Source: CAZPRY01 sp964589175 | GTDB lineage: Bacteria; Fidelibacterota; UBA2242 | Reading direction: 5' to 3' | DNA: 64,000 nucleotides | Assembly (NCBI GenBank): GCA_964589175.1 | Contig: CAZPRY010000011.1 | Location: forward strand, 1 to 64,000 | Part shown: positions 36,277 to 45,262 of the stretch, piece after piece | Position numbering within the stretch: position 1 is the first letter of the stretch | How the letters are laid out: every line of letters begins with the position of its first letter | The notes under the pieces: model-generated | Told to the model about the DNA's origin: nothing | What the model saw: the letters and a program-made list of their open reading frames with translations, nothing else | Database searches by the model: none | Made by a program: the position numbers and the translations under genes

Positions 36277-37457
36277 CAGTCATTTCCCCCGATTGTTGCC
36301 GGAACAATGATCAATTGGAGCGTCGTGCTGCCGTCCGGATTCTCGATTTCCTGGACGCCCTGGACTTCATACTCTCCGATTTCCACTTTGTGCATGATAT
36401 CTTCGACGCTGCCCTGTCCCTGGGCTACGCTCGCAGACTGGATTTCGGCGCCTTCCAGTTTATCCTGCACCTCTTCCATGCCCTTCTTGCCGGCCAAGCT
36501 CTGCAATTTGGTCTGCAGATTTTTCATCTGGGATTGCGAACGATAGAATTCCAATTGCAGGCGGCGCGCTTCGGCGTTGTCGGCGCTGGCGACGAGTGCG
36601 AAGTTGCCGGGTTTGAGGGCTTTAACCTGGAAATTGGCTTTGCCGTTTTGCAGCGGCAGGCTCAGCGAGCTGCGCCAGACGCTGCCGTCTTTCGACAGCA
36701 GCATAAACTCTTCCTCGGACTCAATCGCGACCGTTCCAGTGTAATCATAGGCGTTTTTGCTCTGTTTGGTATCGAAGGCGCTGATCCCCACTTTCAAGAC
36801 GGTATTGACGGGCTGCCGGCCGGTTTTCTCCGGTGTCATCCGGAATCCCCAGCTGGGCTCCACCTCTTTCTGCCAGGTCGGCAGCATCGATTTGGTCATC
36901 TTTTGAGCAGGTTCGGGAGCCTTGTCCTGCTCCGAGATGGAGTAGGTCATCTCCTGGGCCAGAACCTTGCCCAGTTCATTGGTGAACTCGACAACTCCCT
37001 CGACGACGTAAAGGCTGGTCAGATTCTCTTCCTGGTCGTGTTCGAGGAAGAATTCGGTGCCTTTGACCGAGGCGACCGAGGTCGGTGTGGCAATCTGGAA
37101 CTCACCGCGCTGTTTCTGCACCTTGGTCCAGACTTCACCCTGGGCCAGGAAGAGATCGGTGCTCTGGGTTTTGGCGTCGACACGCTTGCTGCGGATCTCC
37201 ATCTCGGAGTTCTCGCGAATTTTAAGCATCGATTTATCAAGCATCAGGATGGCGATGGAACTAGCCGGGGAGGTCTGAATCCAATCGCCCGATTCGAGCA
37301 TCTGGCCGACATAGGCCGGAACAAACTTGCGCTCGCTGAGGGGCTTGACCTGCACCTGGCCGACGATTTTGAAAACGGCGGCAACTTTTTCAGCATACGT
37401 GAATGAAGAAATCAGAGTTACCAATATGACAATCAAAATTGATTTAAGAATTTTCAT
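36276..37457 (-). CDS. FecR-domain exported protein
   Basis: The protein of 393 residues starts at ATG 37457 (GGAGGA upstream; the first amino acids MKILKSILIVILVTLISSFTYA form a signal peptide), not at the longer frame start. A FecR domain occupies about 30-165 (FKIVGQVQVKPLSERKFVPAYVGQMLESGDWIQT, TPTSVASVKGTEFFLE). In classical systems FecR relays signals to sigma factors, but here there is no sigma factor and no inner-membrane helix, so it belongs to the exported FecR class thought to bind surface structures. A coiled-coil stretch (about 305-345) follows. Overlapping starts on both sides tie it to the FN3 and barrel genes. Confidence 0.82.
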   Translation of the reverse strand: MKILKSILIVILVTLISSFTYAEKVAAVFKIVGQVQVKPLSERKFVPAYVGQMLESGDWIQTSPASSIAILMLDKSMLKIRENSEMEIRSKRVDAKTQSTDLFLAQGEVWTKVQKQRGEFQIATPTSVASVKGTEFFLEHDQEENLTSLYVVEGVVEFTNELGKVLAQEMTYSISEQDKAPEPAQKMTKSMLPTWQKEVEPSWGFRMTPEKTGRQPVNTVLKVGISAFDTKQSKNAYDYTGTVAIESEEEFMLLSKDGSVWRSSLSLPLQNGKANFQVKALKPGNFALVASADNAEARRLQLEFYRSQSQMKNLQTKLQSLAGKKGMEEVQDKLEGAEIQSASVAQGQGSVEDIMHKVEIGEYEVQGVQEIENPDGSTTLQLIIVPATIGGND

Positions 37458-40400
37458 TAGTTGTCTCCTCCGGTAGCAATGATATTCAGGAGTTGGATTT
37501 GCGAGGGATCGATCCCTAATTGGTACGCGAGATCGATCAGCCAATCGGGATAGGTTGGAGCTGCTGTACTGGCCCCGGCTTCAAATTTTTCATTATCACC
37601 CCCGAAGGTCGTTGTGTTCCCATATTGATCGGAAATGATCACTTTAAAATAATAGTCAATATTTGAAATTGAACCGATCGCAATGCTTTTGGTGTTTTCC
37701 ATCTGGGTTGTGCTAATCGGCTGATACTGTGCGCTGGAACCGGTTCTCATCAGGAATTGATAGGAAAGAAGTCCGCCGGTTGCGGTTTGCCAGTCGGAGG
37801 CTGTCAGTTGGACGGTAGCGCCGGGTTCACCGGTCGAAGGCGAGACGATAAGTGTTCCACCGGATGGAGCCTGCGGGGACGGGATCAAGACCGAATTTAT
37901 TGTGGACGGAATCCCATGCGGTCCGGCTTCATCATAGGCCCGGGCCTGAAAATAATAAGTTTGCCCGGGCGTTAATCCGGTGAAAGTCTTAGGAGAATTC
38001 TGCGCCCCGGTATATAATATAACGCTTCCGGCCGTCGTGCTAATATCGGGTTCGGTTGAAAGTTGGATCTGATAGTAGGTGGCACCTGTGATGCTGTTGG
38101 TGATCCGGGCGATAGGTTGAATACTGCCGGAAGGCAAATTCACCAGCAAGCCCAGGGTTTCGTTTGCGCCGGGTTTGGCTGGGAGGGTGACGCTCTGCAC
38201 TATAGAAGATCGTCCTTCCCCGGCAAAGAGTATGGGGGTAATCCTAACATGGTAAGTTTGAGTGAACTGTAGTCGGGTGTCCGAAACGGTGTAGGGAAAT
38301 CGTGTGGCCGAAATCGTCTCGGTATAAAACGCCGGGCTCATATCCTGGTTTTCTGAAATCGTGATTTTGTAGGCTGATGCCTGTTGAACGGGAGTCGTAA
38401 TAATTAGTTTAAAGTAGGTCCTACCATCAACGGTTTGCAGCGTAAAGATCGGTTGCGTATCTAATCCCGGCTCGGCGGGAATCGTCAGTGTCTTTTCAGT
38501 CGTTCTACCCTGAATGGTACCGGCAAGCGGGATAATATGAACTTTGTAACTTAGACTGAATTGGAAGATATCTCTGACGGTATAAGGGAACTCGCTGCCG
38601 GTTATCTGGACAAGTTCCGTAAATGCATCCGTCCCCGTCAGGGCCGTGCTGATCACATAGGCCTCGGCGTTATCTACGGGAGTAACTAGATTGATCGTTA
38701 CGATGCGCGAATCCGCCTGATCGAAAGTAAACGAAAAATCCACTTGGCCGGATAGTGGTTGTGGGCCGGTAGTAAAGGAGACGACTGCGGAAATCAGACC
38801 ATGCGCTTCACCTTCGCGTTCGCCCTGAACCTGGACATAGTAAGTCGTGCTGTAACTCAGTGGCGTATCGGAGCTGCTACCGTCGATGCTGACGAATGCC
38901 ACGCCGATATCACCCTTTTCCCAGAGGATTGTTTGGAACTTGCCGCCGTCATCTACATCGGGTTCGGAGGAGATGAAAACCCGGTAGGAACTTGCGTTAG
39001 TCACCGGCTGGAAACGCAGCAGTACAGTCCTTCCTTGCTGGATGGTTACTTGAGATATCTGGGCCTGGTCTGTCGCTCCCGGCAGTGTTGGTGTGGTAAG
39101 GGAAACGATTTCACTCGGAAGGCCGTGTTCAAGGTCGCTTTTATAGCCCTGCGCCCGGATGAAATAGGTCGTTTCCCAATCCAGGGACGAAGTAAGATCC
39201 CAGGTAATGACGCCGGATAGTTGCTCGGGTTCGAACTCAGCCAGGACGGTTTGCAGCGCCTGGTCGGAAGCGAGCACGAATTTATAACCGGTGGCGCCGG
39301 TCACCCCGGATGAAACTGTGATCGACAGGCTGGTCAGCGAGGCGAAATCTACCGTAAACCCGGGTTTCTCGGATGTACCGGGTTCCTCCTGGGTTGTGAA
39401 TGTGACCATCGGGGATGGCAGGGAGTGACGCTCGTCCTCTTTCAGGGCGACCACCTGGGCATAATATTGGGTGTTGTACGCCAGTTCCTGTTCGTCAGGC
39501 GTCAGCCGGAAAGTAGTCATCGTGATATCTGCTTTCTCCCAGAGCGGGGTGCTCAGGAGGCCGTCTTCATCCAAATCCGCCTCTTCCGAGATGATAAGGT
39601 AATAATATTCCGTACCGGAAACGGCATTCCATTGGAAATATATACTCTGCGGACCGGTTAGCTGGGCCGTTAGCTGGGGTGCCGGTTCGTAGGGTTTTGC
39701 AAGTGTTGAAAATCTTTGCGGTTTGGCTTGCGGACCTTGGTTGTCGTTGGCGTCGAGGGGTACGACGGTCCAGTAGTAGGCTTTGTTGTATTCCAGGGCG
39801 TAATCGGCGGCTTCTGGACTGAGATACTGATATTGAGTTCCGTTGACGATCTCTCTAAACAGTGCTGAACTGATCTCTGAGTCATCCCCGCCGCCCAGCC
39901 GGAATTCGTAGCGGGCGATACCGGTCGGCCCTTCCCAGCGGAAGAGTGGAGTCAGGGATTCCACCTTTGCCTGTGCCTGGGGAAGCAATAATTCGATGGG
40001 TTTAATTTTGAAATTCCGGACGGTGGAATAGTCTTCGAGTGTACCGGCTAGGTTGCCGTTATCATCGAGAACGACAAATTTCCAGTAGTAGGTATTGCCC
40101 GGGAAAAGACCCGTTGTGGCATCCGGCGGAAAGTCATAAGGAAGGGTGACGATCGGGTCGCCGGTAAAGATATTGGCATTGTCGGCGGTTTGATCGTTTT
40201 CATCGCTTATGCGCAATTCTAGTATGGTACCGGTGGGGATGTCGGCGTTGAATTGGGGCAGGACGGTAGTTAGTTCATCTCCGTTCGCAGGCTGGATCAG
40301 ATTCATTCTCTGGATTCGAAATTGGACGACATCGCTCCAGGGTGATGGATCGGTAGGATTCATACGCACTTTCCAGGAATACTGGATGCCGGGAATGAGC

Positions 40401-41641
40401 GCTTCGGCGTCGCGCGGATAGCTGAAAGGGATGCTCTGAATGGCATCGCTGCGCCACATGGGCGGGTCCTCGACGGTCGCGTTCTCATCGGTGCGGCTCA
40501 GCCAGATTTCATACTCCGAGGCGCACTGGATCTGCGACCAATTGAAGATCGGCAAAACCGTCCTGGCCGTCCCGCCGACGTTGGGAGAACTGATATTGCT
40601 CTGCGTGATTTTGCTGCCGTAATTAAAAACCCGGAATTCGCTCTTCACCGGTTCCGGCCAGCCCCAGATCCCCTTGTTGCTTTGATCGGCCATAGACTCG
40701 ACAAATTCGCGGGCTTCGACCTGCCAGACATACTGGTAACCGCAGGCCAGATCGCGGTCTCCGGAAGGGAACTGGAACCTGATTCGACGGGCGGAACCGT
40801 TCTCCTGAACATGGGACAGGTCGGTGTGGGATTCGTCCCAATCCGTATCCAGAAACTCGGAGTTGGCATCCGCCAATGCATCGGAGTAATTGCTATGCAT
40901 ATCGGGATTGTACTGGACGATGCGGAGACGATAGTCGACCAGCACTCCCTGCCGGAATCCCGGGGAATCCCACTGAAACACCGGATTGTCGCTTGCGACA
41001 TCGGCTTCCGTGACCGGATCGATTAAGTTTATTGTATTTACAATAACTGTCTTCAGGGTAGTGCCGGTATCTCCGGCCCGCGAAGCCCAGGAGAAATTGC
41101 CGTCGTCGACATAGGCATGATCCCAGGAAAGATCCAGCAGTTCCACCCGGGAAGACTTGATGACCTGCCGGTTTGCGATATCCAGATCCGACCAGGTCAG
41201 TCCGGCCCAGCCAACAATTTTAATGTCGTAATTGCCGGCCGGCAGGTAGGTTGTGCTTTCGATCAGATCTTTTAACGCGGAGGAATATTCCGACTGCCAG
41301 ACATCGCTTTCGCCGAGGTCCCGGTTGGTATAGACATCCACCGCGTTGGGTGCTATCGTTTTTTCATGGGTAACAATCCAGAAAGCCGGATTCTGAACAG
41401 CTGATAGCCCGGCGACGTTATTGGCGTCCAGCCGAATCTCCATAAAATAGGTCTGTTCCTCGTCGGTATGATTACGGACGGTGATCGTCCAGATGACTTT
41501 ATCGCCGCTGTAGAAATCGCTGACCGTGAACTGTGAAGTGAGTAAGAGTGAAACGTCGATGTCGATCTTGGTGCCCATCGGCGAGGCAAACATCGCCAGC
41601 GGCAGCAAAATCGAAATTATGATGGGAATAAGTCGTTTCAT
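37457..41641 (-). CDS. giant exported repeat protein with fibronectin type III-like modules
   Basis: This 1394-residue protein has a signal peptide (MKRLIPIIISILLPLAMFA) and then at least ten beta-sandwich repeats of about 90-110 residues. They share patterns such as 'Y.W.V...D', 'P...W....a..Y...is...d' and 'L.y.ttYyvqv.a', typical of FN3 or Ig-like folds. Degenerate copies of ISSEPDVDD / SEEADLDED / STEPDIST recur. No enzyme domain or C-terminal sorting signal is visible; the end is IATGGDN. It is the first gene of the three-gene surface operon and its stop overlaps the FecR start (TAATG). It probably acts as an adhesin or structural surface protein. Confidence 0.75.
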   Translation of the reverse strand: MKRLIPIIISILLPLAMFASPMGTKIDIDVSLLLTSQFTVSDFYSGDKVIWTITVRNHTDEEQTYFMEIRLDANNVAGLSAVQNPAFWIVTHEKTIAPNAVDVYTNRDLGESDVWQSEYSSALKDLIESTTYLPAGNYDIKIVGWAGLTWSDLDIANRQVIKSSRVELLDLSWDHAYVDDGNFSWASRAGDTGTTLKTVIVNTINLIDPVTEADVASDNPVFQWDSPGFRQGVLVDYRLRIVQYNPDMHSNYSDALADANSEFLDTDWDESHTDLSHVQENGSARRIRFQFPSGDRDLACGYQYVWQVEAREFVESMADQSNKGIWGWPEPVKSEFRVFNYGSKITQSNISSPNVGGTARTVLPIFNWSQIQCASEYEIWLSRTDENATVEDPPMWRSDAIQSIPFSYPRDAEALIPGIQYSWKVRMNPTDPSPWSDVVQFRIQRMNLIQPANGDELTTVLPQFNADIPTGTILELRISDENDQTADNANIFTGDPIVTLPYDFPPDATTGLFPGNTYYWKFVVLDDNGNLAGTLEDYSTVRNFKIKPIELLLPQAQAKVESLTPLFRWEGPTGIARYEFRLGGGDDSEISSALFREIVNGTQYQYLSPEAADYALEYNKAYYWTVVPLDANDNQGPQAKPQRFSTLAKPYEPAPQLTAQLTGPQSIYFQWNAVSGTEYYYLIISEEADLDEDGLLSTPLWEKADITMTTFRLTPDEQELAYNTQYYAQVVALKEDERHSLPSPMVTFTTQEEPGTSEKPGFTVDFASLTSLSITVSSGVTGATGYKFVLASDQALQTVLAEFEPEQLSGVITWDLTSSLDWETTYFIRAQGYKSDLEHGLPSEIVSLTTPTLPGATDQAQISQVTIQQGRTVLLRFQPVTNASSYRVFISSEPDVDDGGKFQTILWEKGDIGVAFVSIDGSSSDTPLSYSTTYYVQVQGEREGEAHGLISAVVSFTTGPQPLSGQVDFSFTFDQADSRIVTINLVTPVDNAEAYVISTALTGTDAFTELVQITGSEFPYTVRDIFQFSLSYKVHIIPLAGTIQGRTTEKTLTIPAEPGLDTQPIFTLQTVDGRTYFKLIITTPVQQASAYKITISENQDMSPAFYTETISATRFPYTVSDTRLQFTQTYHVRITPILFAGEGRSSIVQSVTLPAKPGANETLGLLVNLPSGSIQPIARITNSITGATYYQIQLSTEPDISTTAGSVILYTGAQNSPKTFTGLTPGQTYYFQARAYDEAGPHGIPSTINSVLIPSPQAPSGGTLIVSPSTGEPGATVQLTASDWQTATGGLLSYQFLMRTGSSAQYQPISTTQMENTKSIAIGSISNIDYYFKVIISDQYGNTTTFGGDNEKFEAGASTAAPTYPDWLIDLAYQLGIDPSQIQLLNIIATGGDN

Positions 41642-41889
41642 GTATGTGCTCCTTCTTTTCCGCAGGTTTTATGGATTTTCCTATACAGGGATAACCCTGT
41701 GTAGATAATAAAATAATCTGTTTTTGGCAAAATCCTATCACTTTTTAAAAATAGCGAAACCGATCGCGAATGCCGGTACGCTGAATCACATAAAAAGCTG
41801 CTTGTGGGACGGGTCACAGCCTGCCGATGTGAAATTGCCATTGAATTTCCCTTTCGTTTCCCGTAAAATACTGGCCGGATAGTTGGAAG

Positions 41890-42375
41890 GTGACAGTCAC
41901 GCAGGAAAAGACTAAAATCGGCGGTATTCTTGAGACGCAAAATGTGAGCATGTTCTCCATTTTGTCGGCTCCCAATCAACCGGGGATTGCCGGGCGCGTA
42001 CTGAGTTTTCTGGGCGACCACAACGTAAGCGTCGAGTTTATCACGGAAAGCAACAACCTGGAAGATACAGCGGATATCGCTTTTTGCTACCGCCGGCAGT
42101 TCGAACAAAAAGTGAACGAGATCGCAAGCGACCTGATTGCCTCGGTGGGCGCCCGGAGTTCCCGCAAAAGCAGGGACATCGCCATCATCGGCGTCTACGG
42201 GCCGCACTTCAAGGAAAAACCGCAGATAGCCGGGCGTTTCTGCTCGGCGCTGGGGCAGGCGCATATCAATATTCTGGGCATTTCTTCGAGCATATCGAGC
42301 GTCAGCTGCATCATCAAAGCCGGTGACCTGGATAAGGCCCGCGAGGCCGTCCTGGCGGTTTTCGCACTGCCATGA
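41890..42375 (+). CDS. free-standing double-ACT protein, aspartokinase regulatory-domain type
   Basis: This 161-residue protein has two ACT domains in tandem (about 20-85 and 95-160) and no catalytic part. The first contains SMFSILSAPNQPGIAGRVLSFLGDHNVSVEFI, the second IAIIGVYGPHFKEKPQIAGRFCSALGQAHINILGIS, closely following the regulatory half of aspartokinase. The start is GTG 41890, with GGAAGG only a short distance away. Such proteins may bind an amino acid and modulate another enzyme, or be remnants of a split kinase. No aspartokinase gene is in the window. Confidence 0.8.
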   Translation: MTVTQEKTKIGGILETQNVSMFSILSAPNQPGIAGRVLSFLGDHNVSVEFITESNNLEDTADIAFCYRRQFEQKVNEIASDLIASVGARSSRKSRDIAIIGVYGPHFKEKPQIAGRFCSALGQAHINILGISSSISSVSCIIKAGDLDKAREAVLAVFALP

Positions 42376-42883
42376 CCCGCCATCGACCGCGGAATTTTCG
42401 AACATCTTAGACAACTTAATTAATCGATCGATTGATATAATTAATCCTGTTGCCTAATAAAAGTGATAATAATTATATATAATTAAGTAATGTCCCGGAA
42501 TCGGTCTTAATAAATTAAATCATTTTCAGTTCCGCGGGGTGTTGGCGGAAAGGGTGACAAAGCTCCTGGACAAAGCGCGGTTTCGATGCCGTTTATGCGG
42601 GAATTCAGAGGGGAAAATGGTCATTCGAAAATATTTTTTCACAACTATTGTATTCCTACAAGCGATTACTTATATTTTCTCCGGTTATTGATCCGGCATG
42701 CAAAAATATAGAGTCACAACAATGGATGAGTTAACGAAAATAGAGGAACTCGAAGATTTATCCTTGAACAAAATATTTTTTATAAGACGGATTCGTTACA
42801 TGACTGTGGGCACATCTATTAAAACAATTTGCTAAAATTTTTCGCGTAAAATTTACGTCCCTTAAGCAATTGGAGGAGAGAGA
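42376..42883 (+). promoter_or_regulatory. 508-base leader region of the hydrogenase operon
   Basis: This AT-rich stretch must hold the promoter of the 18-gene hydrogenase operon. Two symmetric elements stand out: a perfect 12-base palindrome AATCGATCGATT (42422-42433) and CGTAAA-A-TTTACG (42845-42857) 27 bases before the first start codon. The first gene has a strong ribosome site TTGGAGGAGAGAG. No clear sigma-70 or sigma-54 pair was convincing. A 45-codon frame at 42698-42835 was considered and not called. Confidence 0.45.
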
Positions 42884-43894
42884 ATGATTGTTAAGGCTGA
42901 CGAACTACACACTTTTTTTCAGAAATGTTCGCAAGGTCTGGGTGGATTTCAGGATGTGATCGTACCGCGCCGACGCAGGGACAACGGTGAGGGTTTCTTA
43001 TTTGCCTCACTGACGGACGGCGATACGCCTATACTGGATCAATATCGTACAGTCGATCCGGTACGTATCCTTTTTTATTTTCCGCGGGAGCAGGTTTTTC
43101 CGGCCAGGGACGGCAGTTACAAGCGGCTGCTGGCGGGGGTTAAGGCCTGCGATCTCAAGGCGCTGCAGGTCTTGGACAAAGCCCTGATCAATGCGGATTT
43201 TGTCGATCCGAACTATCAATTCTGGCGTGAAAACACAGTCATCGTCAGCACGGATTGTACGGCGGTTGGCCCCAGTTGCCATTGTAACCTGGTTGAGGGG
43301 AAACCCTATGCGGAAGCGGGCTTCGACCTGAATTTGTCGAAGGTCGATGACCAATTTCTGGTTACGGTCGGTTCTCCCAAAGGAGAGGAACTGCTGCTTC
43401 TGATGCAGGAACATGTTGCCGGATTAGAGGATACACCGGTGGCGAAAAGCAGTGTGAAAAAAAACCGGGAAACGATGGTTGCGCAGCTGCAGCAGCAGAA
43501 TGCGCCATTCGAGAAACCGGCGGCCTACGATCAGATGCGCAATCAGGAAATCGAGAGATGGATCAAGCTCTCGGAGGCCTGCGTCGGCTGCGGTGGCTGC
43601 ACGAATATTTGCCCGACCTGTTACTGCATCATCGTGAACGATGAAACGATCAGCAAGCAGTTCGTTAAGGTGCGCTCGACTGATTCCTGCCAGCTGCATG
43701 GCTATGCGCGTGTTGCCGGCGGCGATACGCCACGTCCGAAAATGTACAATCGGTTCCGCAACCGCTATCTCTGCAAATTCGATTATATGCATAGTAATTT
43801 CGGTACCTTGGGATGTGTGGGTTGCGGACGCTGCACCGACGTATGCGCCGGAAAAATTGAATTCCGTGAGGTTGTAAAAACCATTCTGACATAA
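42884..43894 (+). CDS. hydB: sulfhydrogenase-type beta subunit (4Fe-4S electron-transfer protein)
   Basis: This 336-residue Fe-S protein matches the beta subunit of group 3b sulfhydrogenases and the related anaerobic sulfite reductase A. Two ferredoxin-like clusters lie near the C-terminus (CVGCGGCTNICPTCYC, about 232-247, and CVGCGRCTDVCAG, about 314-326), and additional cysteines occur in KACDLKAL and STDCTAVGPSCHC. In sulfhydrogenases it passes electrons between the flavin-bearing gamma subunit and the hydrogenase. Here it opens an operon for a membrane-bound group 4 hydrogenase, which is not its usual partner. Confidence 0.88.
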   Translation: MIVKADELHTFFQKCSQGLGGFQDVIVPRRRRDNGEGFLFASLTDGDTPILDQYRTVDPVRILFYFPREQVFPARDGSYKRLLAGVKACDLKALQVLDKALINADFVDPNYQFWRENTVIVSTDCTAVGPSCHCNLVEGKPYAEAGFDLNLSKVDDQFLVTVGSPKGEELLLLMQEHVAGLEDTPVAKSSVKKNRETMVAQLQQQNAPFEKPAAYDQMRNQEIERWIKLSEACVGCGGCTNICPTCYCIIVNDETISKQFVKVRSTDSCQLHGYARVAGGDTPRPKMYNRFRNRYLCKFDYMHSNFGTLGCVGCGRCTDVCAGKIEFREVVKTILT

Positions 43895-43937
43895 ACCACG
43901 AAGTGGATTTCACAGGCTCAAAGCATAGGAGAAATCA

Positions 43938-44765
43938 ATGTCAAAGCCGAATCCTTACGAAGTCATACCCGCCAAGATTTACGAAATTATTGAAGAATCA
44001 CCGACCATTCGAACGCTGCGTCTGCGGCCGGAAATCCCGATCCCTTTTCGGACGGGCCAGTTTATCGAACTGAGTGTCCCCAACGTTGGTGAGGGTCCCT
44101 TCACACCGTCTTCTTCGCACAAACATGCCGAGGAGATGGATGTGACAATTATGAAGACCGGTTTTGTGACGGAATACATTCATAAAGTCGGCGTCGGCGA
44201 TATTCTGGGAATCCGGGGACCTTTCGGCAAAGGCTATCCGCTCGAAAATTTCCGCGGACGGGACGTGCTGATCATGGGCGGCGGAGTCGGCATGGCGCCG
44301 ACGCGCTCCCTTTTTCTCTCGCTGCTGGATGAGATCGATCAATATAAAAGCCTCACTTTCCTGGCCGGCGCGCGCACACCCGACGATATGATCTATAAGG
44401 AACAATTCGAAGAGTGGCGCCGGCTCGATAAAGTCAACTTTATCCGCGCCGTGGACCGCGTTCCCGAGGGACAGTCCTGGAATGAAGAAGTTTGCCTGAT
44501 TACGAAGCTGCTCAACAACATCGAGATCAATCCCAAGGACAATCCGGTGGTCGTTTGCGGTCCGCCCGTGATGATGAAATTCGGAACCTTCGATCTTTTA
44601 AAATACGGTTACGCCGCTAAAGATATTTACCTTTCGATGGAGAAGAAGATGTACTGTGGTTTCGGACAGTGTCGCCATTGTGTGATCGGGCAGTATTACG
44701 CCTGCAAAGACGGTCCGGTATTTACCTACGAAACGGTCAAAAATGAGGAGAATATCTGGGAATGA
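43938..44765 (+). CDS. hydG: sulfhydrogenase-type gamma subunit (FAD/NAD(P)H diaphorase)
   Basis: This 275-residue flavoprotein of the ferredoxin-NADP reductase superfamily has the FAD-binding region PFRTGQFIELSVP, the nucleotide-binding loop MGGGVGMAPTRSL, the CGPP motif and a C-terminal [2Fe-2S] motif (CGFGQCRHC...C, about 246-261). It oxidises or reduces NAD(P)H and exchanges electrons with the beta subunit. It follows beta by 43 bases, and its stop overlaps the next start (ATGA). The symbol is that of the Pyrococcus sulfhydrogenase gamma subunit and must not be confused with the [FeFe] maturase HydG. Confidence 0.88.
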   Translation: MSKPNPYEVIPAKIYEIIEESPTIRTLRLRPEIPIPFRTGQFIELSVPNVGEGPFTPSSSHKHAEEMDVTIMKTGFVTEYIHKVGVGDILGIRGPFGKGYPLENFRGRDVLIMGGGVGMAPTRSLFLSLLDEIDQYKSLTFLAGARTPDDMIYKEQFEEWRRLDKVNFIRAVDRVPEGQSWNEEVCLITKLLNNIEINPKDNPVVVCGPPVMMKFGTFDLLKYGYAAKDIYLSMEKKMYCGFGQCRHCVIGQYYACKDGPVFTYETVKNEENIWE

Positions 44766-45262
44766 AACGGCTTTTTATCGATATACCGGCGTTGATACAA
44801 TCGGGAGTTTCGGCCGAAGATATTCAATGCGAGTATTTTTACCACCGCCGCAATCCCGGCCAGTTTTCGTTGCTGGAAATTGCCGAGTTCGCGGTCTACT
44901 GCCGGCAGTGCACAGACGCTTTCTGCGTTCTGGCCTGTCCCAAGGAAGCCCTCGAGAGACAGGAATCCGGCATGGTGAAGCGTTACAATATGCGCTGCGT
45001 GGGCTGCAAGAGCTGCGTCCTGGCCTGCCCCTTCGGAACGATTTTACCTGAAGTGATCAACTATATCAGCGCCAAGTGCGATTTCTGCCTGAACCAGTTA
45101 CAGGCGAATCCCGATTACGAACCGAGCTGTGTGAAAAGCGCTCCCAAAGGCACATTCAGCATGCGGGAGGTCGAGGAAGATCCCAAGCAGCAGGTGTACC
45201 TGTACGGAGATCACCTGGCCATCAAAAGCCCGCACTGGCGACGGAAGGAGGACAAGGTATGA
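44762..45262 (+). CDS. polyferredoxin subunit, HycB/CooF type
   Basis: This 166-residue protein carries two complete [4Fe-4S] motifs, CRQCTDAFCVLACP and CVGCKSCVLACP, and a third incomplete set CDFC...SCVKSAP in which the expected last Cys is Ala. It resembles the HycB/HydN/CooF electron-transfer subunits that feed group 4 hydrogenases. It is expected to pass electrons from the beta/gamma module, or from soluble ferredoxin, to the hydrogenase small subunit. Its start overlaps the gamma stop by four bases and its stop overlaps the next start (ATGA). Confidence 0.88.
   Translation: MKRLFIDIPALIQSGVSAEDIQCEYFYHRRNPGQFSLLEIAEFAVYCRQCTDAFCVLACPKEALERQESGMVKRYNMRCVGCKSCVLACPFGTILPEVINYISAKCDFCLNQLQANPDYEPSCVKSAPKGTFSMREVEEDPKQQVYLYGDHLAIKSPHWRRKEDKV

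Noticed and set aside
36315..37406. 363-codon open frame on the plus strand
   Set aside because: It is the antisense shadow of the FecR gene and of the end of the barrel operon; the minus-strand frame has a signal peptide and FecR motifs.
41685..41700. ACAGGG-ATAA-CCCTGT inverted repeat upstream of the FN3 gene
   Set aside because: It is short and a single occurrence; an operator is possible but unsupported.
41638..42414. 258-codon open frame on the minus strand
   Set aside because: It runs antisense over the ACT-domain gene and extends into the FN3 gene's upstream region. It has no recognisable domain, while the plus-strand frame has two clear ACT domains.
42698..42835. 45-codon frame upstream of the hydrogenase operon
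   Set aside because: No ribosome site, AT-rich context, no domain, and no enrichment of a regulatory codon. It may be chance in AT-rich DNA.
45076..45258. upstream extension of the NuoH-like frame
   Set aside because: It overlaps the ferredoxin gene out of frame; ATG 45259 has a strong ribosome site and begins the first membrane helix.
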